Assembly: GCF_012489685.1 (NCBI RefSeq) | Contig: NC_080043.1 | Location: forward strand, 43,167,127-43,231,126 | Length of the DNA stretch: 64,000 bases | Reading direction: 5' to 3' | Source: Lotus japonicus | Lineage: Eukaryota > Streptophyta > Magnoliopsida > Fabales > Fabaceae | Part shown: positions 12,288 through 22,660 of the stretch, piece after piece | Numbering within the stretch: position 1 is the stretch's first letter | How the letters are laid out: every line of letters starts with the position of its first letter | Program-made: the position numbers and the translations under genes | The notes under the pieces: generated by a model | What the model was told of the DNA's origin: nothing | Databases searched by the model: none | Seen by the model: the letters and a program-made list of their open reading frames with translations, nothing else

Positions 12288-14751
12288 TGTAACACCCCAA
12301 TTCTAAACGGCATATGTATTGCAAATATCAGAGTGATAAAAATTTTAACACTCATGAGGCATTACATAATCACTTAAAACATTAACATAATGCTCTTGTA
12401 ACAGATACATAGCACATAAACTTTGAGATGAACTCATAAATAAACTTAAATGCTCTTGTGACAGTTAATTAGTCTTTGAACTAGTTCACTTTGACAAATA
12501 GTTATGCAGCGAATCCAATGTCTTTAAAACTTAAAGAAAACATAGTATCTTGCCCACAACTTAAAACAGAAACAACTTCTCAAATAACAACTTAATTCAA
12601 ATTATAACAGAAGGAAAACAAGCGTCCATTTCCCCCCCGAGTGCTACGTATCAGAGCAAGGACTCCAACTCGAAATAAAGGCTATAGACTACTCCTCCTG
12701 ATTACCTGCACGTTACCAACAAGGGTAACATTCAAACAGAAGGGGTGAGATATCGAGTATCATAAATATAAGAATGGCAATAAATATGCTAGATTAATGC
12801 CACACCACTTCTTTTTATATTCATATAGCTCAGTTACTAAAACAGTCACAAATAACGTCATCGACTCGGATACAATTCGAACACAACAATGACTATGCAT
12901 ATGTATGTGGTACCAACAGGGCTTCAGCCCTCATCACTAATTGCCAATTATTGGAGGCACAAGGCATAAGCCTTCATCACAAATCGCCAATACAGGCCAT
13001 CACAGAGTATGCAGATGCTATGCGACTCAAAAGGACGTATACATCTCATAATCATCACTTCAACATGAGGCATTGCGCCTATATCACTACATCACTAACA
13101 TCGCTTAAAACAACACAATTCAGCACACATGCATTTTTATCAACTATTCAATTACCCAGACATCTTAGGCAATTTTGGCACCAAATCAATGAAACAACTC
13201 ACTTAAGCATGCAATCATGGAAGAAGCTATCACATATGGTAAATAAATTATGGATTTCATGCTAAAGGTGTTCAGCCACATGCATCATCCTCATAGCTAA
13301 TACATGGCACATAAAGACATTAACTTTCATACAACATGTAAGCTAAATCTAATTATATTTCCAAAACAATCAGAATTTCCGTAATCTGGAAAAACAGCAG
13401 GAACACCAGCCACTAAAAGCGGTCTCCTGAATTCGTTACTGAACCAAAAATCATGTATTTTATATGCCTAGAAAGCTAACTTAAAGTCCTACAATTTCTT
13501 AGTTGATCACATCTTCATTTGAGCACTCTAACTGGGCGAAAACAGGTCTCGAAGTGTACTGTCCAGCCCAGGAAATTTTGGACAGCAGCACAGCATCATC
13601 AAATCCGTGCATAAATCATATAGCAGTTCAGGAATTACGCTCACAGCAGAAACATATTTCAGTAGAGATAACCTACAGGATTCGTTACTTGTTCAAAAAT
13701 TACAAATGACCTCAATTTGAAAAGCTAACAGAAAACTCTACCACTTTCTTGTTCATCAAAGAATTTTCTGGGCACATTAACAAGGTGAAAAATCACGTTG
13801 AAGTTCACTGACAGAGATAGCAGATACAGAGCGCAGAAAAACATGGTTTACTAAACTGAACTTACAGACCTCGTCTCTCAAACAAAAATTATGTACCATA
13901 TCATTCCAGAAAGCTCTTTCAAAGGGCTACACTTTCTCAGTTCAACGCAACATTATTCGAGCACTCTAAACAGGCTCTAAAAGGCTTCGAAAGTCACGGT
14001 TCATACCAGGAAAATGACCAGTCCGTTTTATGTTCCAAAATAAGTGATTAAAGTTGTTTCTCATCAAACAAGACACAAAACCTAACAAGCATGCTACCTA
14101 ACAGTCCTTATGTGCGTGATCATAAAGAAAATCAAAAAGGAACCTCAACCCAAAACTCCTAGCATACTAAGGTTCTGCCCTCACCCCGTTCAATCACACA
14201 AAAGAAAATCCCAAAATCAATGGATTTCAAATCAGATTTCCAGAACATCATTAACAGAAACAATTCTACATCTCCCAAATCCCTAATATCATTCACCATA
14301 ATTCCATTAGAAACTCAAAATCCCACCCTTACCTTTGGATTGAGTGCAGCTCCCCGTTCCCGATCGAATTCTCCGAAGCCGATCCCCTCTCCCTCTCTTC
14401 CTGCTATTTCACGCACAGCCTTCTTCTTCTTTTTTTCTCCTTCTTTCACGCGTCCTCTTCTTTCTTATCTTTTTTTTCTTTAGCTGCTTCCCCATCCTTA
14501 TTAAACCATCTAAACCTAATTCCTCAAGGGCTAAACTAAAAATCCTAAAATCTCTCCTAGTCCTTGTCTCTATTTTTAATCGTAACTTTCACCCCCTAGC
14601 TCTCTTCCATTTCATAAAACACACCCAACATCACAAAAAAAATATTTTATTTCATTAAAGTATTATTATATCACCTATTAAACCACCATACAATAGAATC
14701 TTAATTAAATTAAAATACCAACCTTATTTTAATTAAAAACAGGGTGTTACA
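12288..14751 (-). repeat. LTR of gag-only Gypsy element (shared middle LTR)
   Basis: 2464 bp, near-identical to 8483-10945. It serves as 5' LTR for the internal region at 10946-12287 and as 3' LTR for the truncated internal region at 14752-15822. This LTR-internal-LTR-internal order is what unequal recombination between LTRs produces. Confidence 0.9.
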
Positions 14752-14820
14752 ACTCTCCCCCACTTAAGAATTTTCGCCCTCGAAAATTTCCTTAAACGAA
14801 CAATTCGGGGTAGGACTCCC

Positions 14821-15822
14821 TCATCTGACTCTCAAGCTCCAATGAAATAAAGAATGAATCACACCCATAATAATAATGGCAATCAAAGATGTACATTTAA
14901 TAAAGCACGTACTTCGAATTAGTCTATCCTCAGCAGTAGTCTCAGCACCAGATAAAGCAAACACCTTCCCCCTTGCAGGATCCTTCTTGGGTTTGTCACA
15001 ATTAGTACTGATGTGACCTTGCTCTCCACATCTGTAGCATGCCACAGTTTTACCTTCTAGGCACTCAAAGGATTTGTGGCCCAGCTTGCCACACTTAAAT
15101 CATGTTGCTTCTGAATTGGGACATTCAGGAGAACGATGTCCTTCAACACCACACTTGTAGCACCTAACCGGATTAGGAGCTCCTCCCCCACTCGGCTTCT
15201 TGTCATGACCAGCTTCTTGTTTACCCTTATCAGCAGGATTCCCATACGGTTTCCCTTTGAATTGCCCCTTTTCTTTCTTCTCTTTCAAAGACTTCTAGTG
15301 AGCAGCACTTTCCCTGCTATCCTCATCATATATCCTACTCCTGTTAACCAGGTCAGAAAATCGGATAATCTGTTGATATCCCACAACCTTCTTGATCTCA
15401 GGTCTCAAACCATTCACAAACTTGTTACACTTAGATCTCTCAGCTTCGGCAGTATTGTAGTGGGGACAAAACTTAATCAATTCCTCAAACTTTGTAGCAT
15501 ACTCCGCCACGGTTCCATTACCCTGCTTCAGTTCAAGAAACTCAATTTCCTTCTTTCCACACACATCTTCTGGATAGTACTTCTCCAGAAATGCACCCTT
15601 GAAAAGATCCCAAGTAATCTCCATCCCATCACCTTCAAACCTCTGAACAGTGTTGTCCCACCAATCTTCAGCTTCTTTCTCAAGCATATGGGTGCCAAAC
15701 TGCACCTTCTGCGTGCCAGTACAATTCATGACTCGAAAGATCTTCTCAATTGCTTTCAGCCATGCCTGTGCTTTGTCAGGGTCGTATGCTCCTTCAAAGG
15801 TTGGCGGATTGTTCCTCTGAAA
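14821..15822 (-). pseudogene. Second gag copy, 5' truncated
   Basis: Repeats the gag sequence of 11015-12142 with only a few changes, including both in-frame stops (15295-15297 and 15100-15102). Identity to copy 1 ends abruptly after CTCTGAAA at about 15822, inside the gag N-terminal region, so the gag start, primer site and third LTR are missing. The sequence that follows is unrelated. Confidence 0.9.
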
Positions 15823-15952
15823 TTTTGATATTGTCTGTCTCATTTTGAGAAATTCTCAATTTTCTTGTTTGATGAAATGCTGAGATTTACATCCCTTCCT
15901 TGCTAATTGTCAAGTCTATGATCAAATCACTATTGATTGTGTTCCACTCTAG

Positions 15953-16060
15953 TTTTGGTTGGTGATTATGCCCGACTTGTTTTCGATCTGGCAGCAGCTA
16001 CAGATGATGGGAAGGAAAAACTTGTGTGTAGAAATTGCGGGGGAAGTAGTGTTGTGTTGT
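15953..16060 (+). pseudogene. DnaJ-type Cys-rich zinc-finger exon fragment
   Basis: Acceptor CCACTCTAG at 15944-15952 and donor GTAAGT at 16061 bracket a 108-nt open exon. It encodes GDYARLVFDLAAATDDGKEK followed by LVCRNCGGSSVVL, with the next Cys codon split by the intron. C-x2-C-G-G-S is the first zinc-binding repeat of the DnaJ cysteine-rich fold; plant members act in plastids, for example in photosystem assembly. I do not see the remaining three repeats nearby, so this is a fragment. Confidence 0.5.
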
Positions 16061-16730
16061 GTAAGTTCTGATGAAACTGTTTCCTTTGTGGTGATCTCTT
16101 AACTACATGATTTGAACTATACTTCTTCATTTTATATGCTCAACAATTCACATGTAAATCTTCAGAGAGAAGATATGAAAATTTCCATAATTATAAGTCT
16201 TGGTAGACCTTGTTTCTTTAAGAGAGTGAGCCTTCTTGAAACTATGAGGAATATTATAGAGACCCATAACCATAAGCAAATCAGGTTATTGAGATGATTA
16301 ATCTTTAAAAAGCTTTGCTAGTCCATCCTACTTCAAAACTATAGTAATTACAGTATTGGATAAAGCACCCTGGTTTAATAACACCTAACTAAACCAAGTT
16401 CCTAGCTATAAATTATATAATGAATCTAATTTGTTGGACCAGTTAAGAGTATGATTGTTTCACTTTCCATAGTATTACCCAAACCATGTTTGGAACATTT
16501 TATCAATCTGGAACCAGCATATGTGACTTTTATTTTGGAGTATTTGAGATGTGATTAAGAACAGAACTATTAGCGCAACTCTAGCTATTGGAGATGGAGC
16601 AAATGATGTTTTTTCCCTTACCTTTCTATAACCATAAACCTGAATTTGCATTTTTTTTAGCTTGTGGAGCCATAGAACCCTACCCTCTCAACCACTACCT
16701 GATTTATTTGCATTTGCTTTTGTTTTGTAG

Positions 16731-16785
16731 AAAATCAAGCACCCTAACTACAAAGGAAAATGGAGAACCCAATGGATAAATAATC
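16731..16785 (+). pseudogene. Calreticulin exon fragment
   Basis: After acceptor TTGTTTTGTAG (ending 16730), the frame reads KIKHPNYKGKWRTQWINN. This matches the calreticulin/calnexin motif around NPNYKGKWxxPxIDNP, part of an endoplasmic-reticulum chaperone that binds calcium and glycoproteins. The Pro and Asp-Asn-Pro positions are altered and the frame is lost soon after. No flanking calreticulin exons were recognised. Confidence 0.5.
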
Positions 16786-18053
16786 TAAGTTTGTTTAGTG
16801 CCTATATGTATATCCAGGTTCTTTGTCTTAATTTTGTATAGATTTCAGACTTTCATATGCACTAGTAAATGCTTAACTTTCGTATGTAGTCTCAGCTTGA
16901 ATTGTACTTAAAGTTTCTAGCAATACTTTGTACATTAATTTAGTTCTATCCCATACCTTTGATTCAAAGAAGGCCATCATACAAGGGTTTTATGCTAAGT
17001 GGTGTTAGTGAGTAGGTATTTTTATGTGCCACATTCAATTGTTGACTTTTGGAGTTTATTGTCTTCAATATATTTGACTTTGGAGTTTATTTTATTTTGC
17101 ACCATGATCTGAATCCACCAAGGCCTTTTCTTTTTTGTAAGCTCCCTTGGGAAGCTACCAAAGCACTATTATTTGCAGAAGCTATCCAAATGCACATTAT
17201 GACTAATACTACTTCATAATTGCAGATTTTGATTGCTTTTAAGAACTTATATGTTTAGCAAAGTTCTTGTATATATGCAGGTTTCCCCAAGTTGGACATT
17301 CTTGGACAGCTTTATTATCGAAATTCACCTTCTTGACTTCATGAATCAGAATCAAGGCTTATTGTTTGAGTGGGTGCCAACATTAGAAATTTCTGGTGTG
17401 TTGGTGAGATAGCGCGCAACTATACAGTCGTTTTATAGTTGATAGTTTAACTATACAGTCTTTAAATTCCAGCTTGACTTGAAATTCTTTGATTTTTTTC
17501 TTTCTTGTAATCATAATATATAACAACATTTTCTATTGGGTTGGGGGCTGTTCCTTGGATGATAATGTCTTGAGGTATGTATCATTTGACACTGAAATTG
17601 TATTGGTATGTAGCTAGACTCTTCTGGCATATCTGTATTATTAAACAAAAGCTAGTAAAATTTGAAATGATAGCTATCAGTATATGTTTTTGAAGTGTTC
17701 TTTATCAAGAGATGTAACATGTTGAATTTCTACTGGTTTGTCCACCCTCTAAATAATATAACTTGATAAATGTATGATCAGTGAATATAATTTTCAGTGT
17801 TGTTTTCACTGGACAGAAGTTTTAATGTAAATTTGATTATGCATTAGTTTAGAGCTTTTGTGTATTTTAGTGTCCAAGTGTATTTGTTTACATCCTTTTT
17901 ATTTCAAAACCACTTGGATGGTGCTAGTGCCTAGTGATGAAAGCTTTGAATGACCTGCAAAAGGTCTATGATAAATAGTGTTTTTGGCAGCTACAAATCT
18001 GGCGGTCTATAATCGACAAAAAGTAAAGAGTAATCGTAAAATATGAAAATATG

Positions 18054-18279
18054 TTTTAGCGGCAATAAAAAAGGCCGCAAGGAATTGCTGCTACAACGTA
18101 ATTATTTTCCCTGACAATTCAAGAAGCCTTTACCGGCGGCCGGAATAAGTGCCGGTAAACCATTTACCGACCCTCGATACGCCAGCCGAAACCCATGTGC
18201 CGGTAATAGTCGTAGCGACCATTTTTATTGCCGCTAAAAGCAATATTAATTGCCGCTGGAAACGCCTTTTGTTGTGGTG
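18054..18279 (+). mobile_element. CACTA (En/Spm) transposon 3' terminus
   Basis: The right end, read on the minus strand, starts CACCACAACAAAAGGCG, a CACTA-type terminal repeat with one change from CACTA. The preceding 220 bp hold many GCGGC/GCCGC and CCGGTAA motifs in both orientations (18058, 18134, 18165, 18205, 18229, 18252), the usual subterminal transposase-binding repeats. No matching 5' end was found in the window. Confidence 0.65.
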
Positions 18280-18467
18280 ACATCACACTCTTATCATGCC
18301 TTATCCATCATTTATAGGGTAGATTAAATAATCCATCATTTTAATGTATAAGAGGAGATTGATGTATAAGTTATACAATACAATGTAAGCACCAATCGAT
18401 GGATAAGTTCATGATGTATTGTATAAGCTTATACTATCATGTCTAATACGGTGTAACAAACGAGTCC
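18280..18467. mobile_element. Right part of the interrupted TIR element
   Basis: Ends with AACAAACGAGTCC, a partial inverted match to the start at 8020. The interior shares the style of TATACTATCATGTCTAATACG with the left arm. Confidence 0.35.
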
Positions 18468-19096
18468 TCAATATGAGTAAAGGGGTTGTGTAAATGGCTC
18501 ATATAAAGTTTGGGTTAAATAATTTATAATTTTAGGTGAAACAATCACATTTAAGATAATATCATAAGAGGAGCTTCCAAGGCGTCTTGAGTTAAGCATG
18601 AGCAGCTTCCCAGGTTCGTCGGGAAGATTGTAGTCCTCCTTCTCTAGATACAGTTGCGGTGAATTGTGATGGAAACCTTGGAGGAGATCCAGTCCAAGCT
18701 GGTTATGGAGTTTGCGCCTAAGAACAGTGAGAGAAAGTGGTTATTTAGTTTCATATGCTTTGGTGTAGTGGCTTTTATCCTTAATATGGAGCTTGTGGCT
18801 GTTTGGCATGGATTAAACTTGCAGCAAGTAGCGCGTGATCAAGGCTATATTCAGTCATTCTTCATGTTGTTAGATACATCTTAGTAGGCACTAGGCAGTG
18901 GGAGGTGCAACTAGTTCATACCCAGTGGCCAGTGCAAATTTTATGGCTAAAGAGAGAGCGTGACAATTGTTGGATTTTTCTTGGTTCCGGGTCTCCCTCG
19001 TGAGTTTGAGTCACTTCTCTTACCTATTAATTATCCGCAGTAGCAAATAATTATAGAACTTCTTATTATTATTTGTTCGCAATAATTGACATATCA
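18468..19096. other. No supported gene
   Basis: The ORF at 18666-18884 contains ELVAVWHGLNL, which faintly resembles the RNase H-like tail of plant LINE elements, but it lacks the catalytic context. I treat it as possible decayed retroelement sequence. The motif TCCGCAGTAGCAAA occurs twice (19035 and 19097). Confidence 0.3.
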
Positions 19097-19188
19097 TCCG
19101 CAGTAGCAAACCATTCATCTAAATGATTTGTGTTTGACTTTGGAGTTGTGCTTGCCTTGGATTACCGGGTTCGAATCCCGGCTGCGGA
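19097..19188 (+). pseudogene. tRNA-like remnant
   Basis: TCCGCAG at 19097-19103 pairs with CTGCGGA at 19182-19188 as an acceptor stem, and CCGGG TTCGAAT CCCGG at 19165-19181 is a perfect T arm with B-box. The D arm and anticodon arm are not recognisable and the spacing (92 nt) is too long. It could be a degenerate tRNA or the remains of a tRNA-derived SINE. Confidence 0.4.
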
Positions 19189-19491
19189 ATTGTTTTTTGT
19201 AACTTTTTATAATTTTTTAATTTACTTTTCGTTCTACTATTATATAATTAATAAATGGTTTGATCTTTTTTGTTTGAAATTGATTTGATCTTTTTTAAAC
19301 TAGTTTTGTTTTTCTTTTGAAACTTTTTCAACTAGTTGATAGACAGCTAAGACAGGTGTTTAAAATTAATTTTGTTTGCTCATGTGATATAAAATTATTT
19401 GATTATTTTTATTATCTCATTGTTATGTTTATTTAAAATTATCAAATATAATACTCCAAACCCAACTTTTCTAAATAAATATTTATTTTTA

Positions 19492-20032
19492 GGCTAAAAA
19501 GCATTTTTGGCCCCTGATGTTTCAAGTTTGTGCAAATTCTGTCCCTACTCTATTTTTGTCGACGTTTCTACCCCTCATGTTTTCAAACAGTGTACCATCT
19601 ACCCCTCCATCAGTCAGACTTTCTCAGGAGAGGTTCCTGAGTAGATTGGAGAGATTAAGATGAGTATATGAAGTTGATGATGATAAAAGAAATGATATAA
19701 ATTCAATATGTTTGATGTATATATCAATTATGTTTTGTAACTGAACTGGTTAAATGCATGTTTTGCTACTTACAGGTCTTGAGTTTGAATCTCTCATGCC
19801 CCTTTTTTTCAATTTCACTTGTAATTTTCACGTGACAGATCAAAAAAATATATATAAAAAGTCATATCAGCTCATTCCGTTAGTTATTCCGTTAGTTTTT
19901 TAACGTCTAACTGAAGGAGGGGTAGACGGTGCACTGTTTGAAAACATGAGGGGTAGAAACATAGACAAAAATAGAGTAGGGGCAGAATTTGCACAAGCTT
20001 GAAACATCAGGGGCCAAAAGTGTTTTTTAGCC
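19492..20032. mobile_element. MULE-type MITE with long TIRs
   Basis: Inverted arms of about 130 bp (19492-19622 and 19903-20032) start GGCTAAAAAGCATTTTTGGC and match at about 90 percent. The element is flanked by a perfect 9-bp direct repeat, TTATTTTTA (19483-19491 and 20033-20041), the target-site length of Mutator-like elements. There is no transposase; the middle holds a weak tRNA-like B-box (GAGTTTGAATCTC). Confidence 0.85.
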
Positions 20033-20107
20033 TTATTTTTACTTAACTATTTTATAGATTGAACCAATTATGAGAATATTGATCGGAACCAAACCCAACT
20101 TTTCTAA

Positions 20108-20108
<1 letters not shown>

Positions 20109-20134
<26 letters not shown>
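20109..20134. repeat. TA dinucleotide microsatellite
   Basis: About 13 uninterrupted TA units. Confidence 0.95.
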
Positions 20135-20138
<4 letters not shown>

Positions 20139-20260
20139 TAAATATTTTTTTCATTTTCTATTTTTTCACACATATTTAGTTTTTTTTCCATATACCATTG
20201 GATTTGATTTTTTGTGGGCGATGTCACTGTAGAAGGAAAAGCCATAGATCCTTATAAGTA

Positions 20261-20534
20261 CTCCCTTCGTTCCTATATAACTGACACTTTAAGGTTGTTG
20301 CACAAGTATTAAAAATAACAATTAATGTTCTTATTTTATTAAAATTACTATGTAACTTTCTATTATACCCTTTATCTCTCTTATTAGTTCTAACTTTTCA
20401 AGTTTCCTACCACCAATAAATGAAGGGTACAATTGGTAAAGTATAATTAATGCTCTCTTGAAATTTGTAAAGTGACAGATATTTAGGAACAAAATTCAGC
20501 TAGAAATAATGTGAGTTATTTTGGAACGGAGGAG
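20261..20534. mobile_element. Stowaway MITE 1
   Basis: Starts CTCCCTTCGTTCCTA and ends GGAACGGAGGAG, the classic Stowaway inverted repeat, between TA dinucleotides at 20259-20260 and 20535-20536. It is 274 bp without coding capacity. Confidence 0.8.
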
Positions 20535-20653
20535 TAGAATTCATCGCCTCCAATAACAAATATAATCTGAGGAAAAAGCTTCTAATGATATTTATTCTTA
20601 TTTTTTAAAATTATAAAAAATACTTTCAAATTCAATTAAATCAATAATAAATA

Positions 20654-20913
20654 CTCCATCCGTTTTAAAATAATTGTCCACTTTAGAGAAAAATTTTGTT
20701 TCAAAATAACTGTCCACTTAGAATTTTAAGAAATCACTAATAGATGTTTTTCCAAACAATACCCTTACAAAAAGAATAAACGAGGAGATAAAAATACATT
20801 CTAAAGGGTAAAGTAGGAAAACAAATGATATTTTTCTAAAAGTTAGAAAAATTAATTACACTTCTTAATATGTGTGTTTTTTACAAAGTGAACACTTATT
20901 TTGAAACAGAGAG
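20654..20913. mobile_element. Stowaway MITE 2
   Basis: Starts CTCCATCCGTTTTAAAATAA and ends TTATTTTGAAACAGAGAG, between TA dinucleotides. It is 260 bp and more diverged than MITE 1. Confidence 0.75.
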
Positions 20914-21035
20914 TATAATATTACCGTCAAAGAAAATAAAGGAACATAATTTATCTTTTTGATGTACATTACTTATCGTAGTCTTTTACTAGTCGTATGT
21001 CCCCTAATGATAACTCAAGTGGTAAGAGCGCTATT

Positions 21036-21174
21036 CCCCGATGATTAGCTAAGTGGTAAGAACTAGGGAACATAAGGGTTGGATGAGATGAAGGGTGAAT
21101 GGTCCAAGGTTCGAACCCTAAGGAGAGACTAATTTACTAACATTACTAACAACTAACATTTGCCTATAAAAAAA
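21036..21174 (+). mobile_element. tRNA-derived SINE inside an older SINE-like sequence
   Basis: An A-box-like TTAGCTAAGTGGTAAGA (21043) and a B-box GGTTCGAACCC (21110) form a split Pol III promoter, and the unit ends in a short A run. Near-identical flanks GGTAAGAGCGCTATT (21021-21035) and GGTAAGAGCTATTGC (21175-21189) look like a target duplication. The left flank itself resembles an A-box (ACTCAAGTGGTAAGAGC), suggesting insertion into an older copy. Confidence 0.6.
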
Positions 21175-21345
21175 GGTAAGAGCTATTGCAAAAATAAATC
21201 CTCCATAGCAACATAAATTCCATTTAGTCCCATGACTGCTAGTCATAAAACCAAACATCTCAAGATTTTGAAATCACACTAAATTATTAGATATCTCCCA
21301 ATAAAATTTTCTACATACCCACGAGCCACGACCAAGTAGTGTCAC

Positions 21346-21662
21346 TGGACTGGGCGAGACCCCAGGGTCCCTCGCCCAGGAGCGCTGGCCTCAGGCGAGG
21401 GGCGCACCTGAGACTTGGGCCTCCTTCCCCGAGGCCCAAATGGCCCATTAAGGTACATTAGAGGTGCCAAGCCCAACTCCGCACCTATAAATAGGAGACA
21501 GTTACCAAATGTAAGGGACTCTTGGCAATTTGTGAAATAACAAGATTGAAATTCAGTTACTCTTTCTCTTTTTAGCGGTTAGAACTTCACTCTCTAAGCA
21601 TTCATATCACTTTCCTCACACTTTGGGTATTGTACCCCTATTGTATGTTCTTGGATAGAACA
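21346..21662 (+). repeat. Tat-1 5' LTR
   Basis: Begins TGGACTGGGCGAG and ends GGATAGAACA. A TATA box, TATAAATA, lies at 21486-21493. A diverged version is the Tat-2 LTR at 47338-47657. Confidence 0.9.
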
Positions 21663-21664
21663 TT

Positions 21665-21683
21665 TGGCGCCGTCTGTGGGGAC
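21665..21683 (+). promoter_or_regulatory. Tat-1 primer binding site
   Basis: TGGCGCCGTCTGTGGGGAC two bases after the LTR, the primer-site sequence typical of Tat and related plant Gypsy elements. The same sequence, differing by one base, follows the Tat-2 LTR. Confidence 0.8.
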
Positions 21684-21808
21684 CGGTAGATTTCGATTCC
21701 CGGACTACGTGGATCGTGATTCGATTGAGAGGAGCTCGATTTTTTGTGCGATTTTCTTCAGTTTTCAGGATTTTCCGTTCGCGTTCTTCGGTTCACTAGC
21801 AAAGCTCA

Positions 21809-22660
21809 ATGGAGGAGCATCGTTGGTCACATGGAGGAGGTTTGGAGCGTGTAAGCAATCAGTGGCGACACCGCACGAACATGAGGCAGCACGGGGGGAA
21901 GGCATGGTCTTTGGCTTCCTCGTCTAGAGTTTCACGAGGCACGCAGCCTCCGCCTCAGGCACCGAATGTTGGTGACAGTTGGCAATGGCTGATTTGCGAT
22001 GTCATTAACCGCTTGGAGCGACAGGATACAGAGATCCGAGCAGCAGATGCAACACCAGCGCCTACTGATTCATCCACGAAAAGCTACCGAGAATCCTTGC
22101 GGCAGCGGAAGTTTCCTTTACTGAAAGGAAGGTTAAGAGCGGAATGGTGTGCTTATCACCGGACCTCTGGCCACGCCACCAAAGAATGCCACGCTTTGCA
22201 ACGCGCGGTGGGAAAGCTGATAACGACGGGGAAATTGGCAAAAGCATGGGGTAATGTGTCTTCAACACCCAAGGAAGTTGGCACGATCACCAGAGGGTTC
22301 GGTGGAGGAGGAGTCACTAGTGCAGCACGGAAGCGCTACGCCAGGGCGGTGAATGCAGTCATGGAGGTTCCTTTTGGTTTCCCACACCAGGACATCACGT
22401 GTTCGTCTGCTGATTTCCTTGGAATAAAGCCACATTTAGATGACCCGATCGTGATCTCTCTCCGTATTAATCAACTCAATGTGCAGCGAGTGCTCCTGGA
22501 CCAAGGGAGTTCGGCGGACATCATTTACGGCGGAGCGTTTGATCGGCTTGGTATGAGCGAGGAGGACCTCACTCCTTATGAGGGGACCTTGGTGGGGTTC
22601 GCGGGCAAGCGGGTGTGGGTAAGAGGTGTCCTTGACCTTGACACCACATTTGGCAAGTGA
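21809..22660 (+). pseudogene. Tat-1 gag-protease, gag domain deleted
   Basis: ATG at 21809. The first 90 residues match the N-terminal region style of the Tat-2 gag, but the retrotransposon gag domain seen at 59570-59990 in Tat-2 is missing here: the frame jumps from APTDSSTKSYRES to the C-terminal zinc-knuckle-like CAYHRTSGHATKEC. A protease follows with VLLDQGSSADIIYGG, where Asp-x-Gly-Ser is the aspartic protease active-site motif. The frame ends at a TGA at 22658-22660, after which the same frame continues into pol (LKVKYLILGSEGSYNMIIGR). Confidence 0.8.

Larger units (their letters stand above)
15823..18053 (+). mobile_element. Interior of a CACTA remnant carrying host exon pieces
   Basis: Between the truncated gag and the CACTA terminus lies about 2.2 kb without transposon coding sequence. 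Two spliced-looking exon pieces of unrelated plant genes lie within it (15953-16060 and 16731-16785). This fits a CACTA element that captured gene fragments, with its 5' end lost. The rest is AT-rich and intron-like. Confidence 0.45.

Noticed and set aside
18666..18884. 72-codon ORF as a host gene
   Set aside because: Weak RNase H-like phrase only, no catalytic residues, no supporting gene structure.
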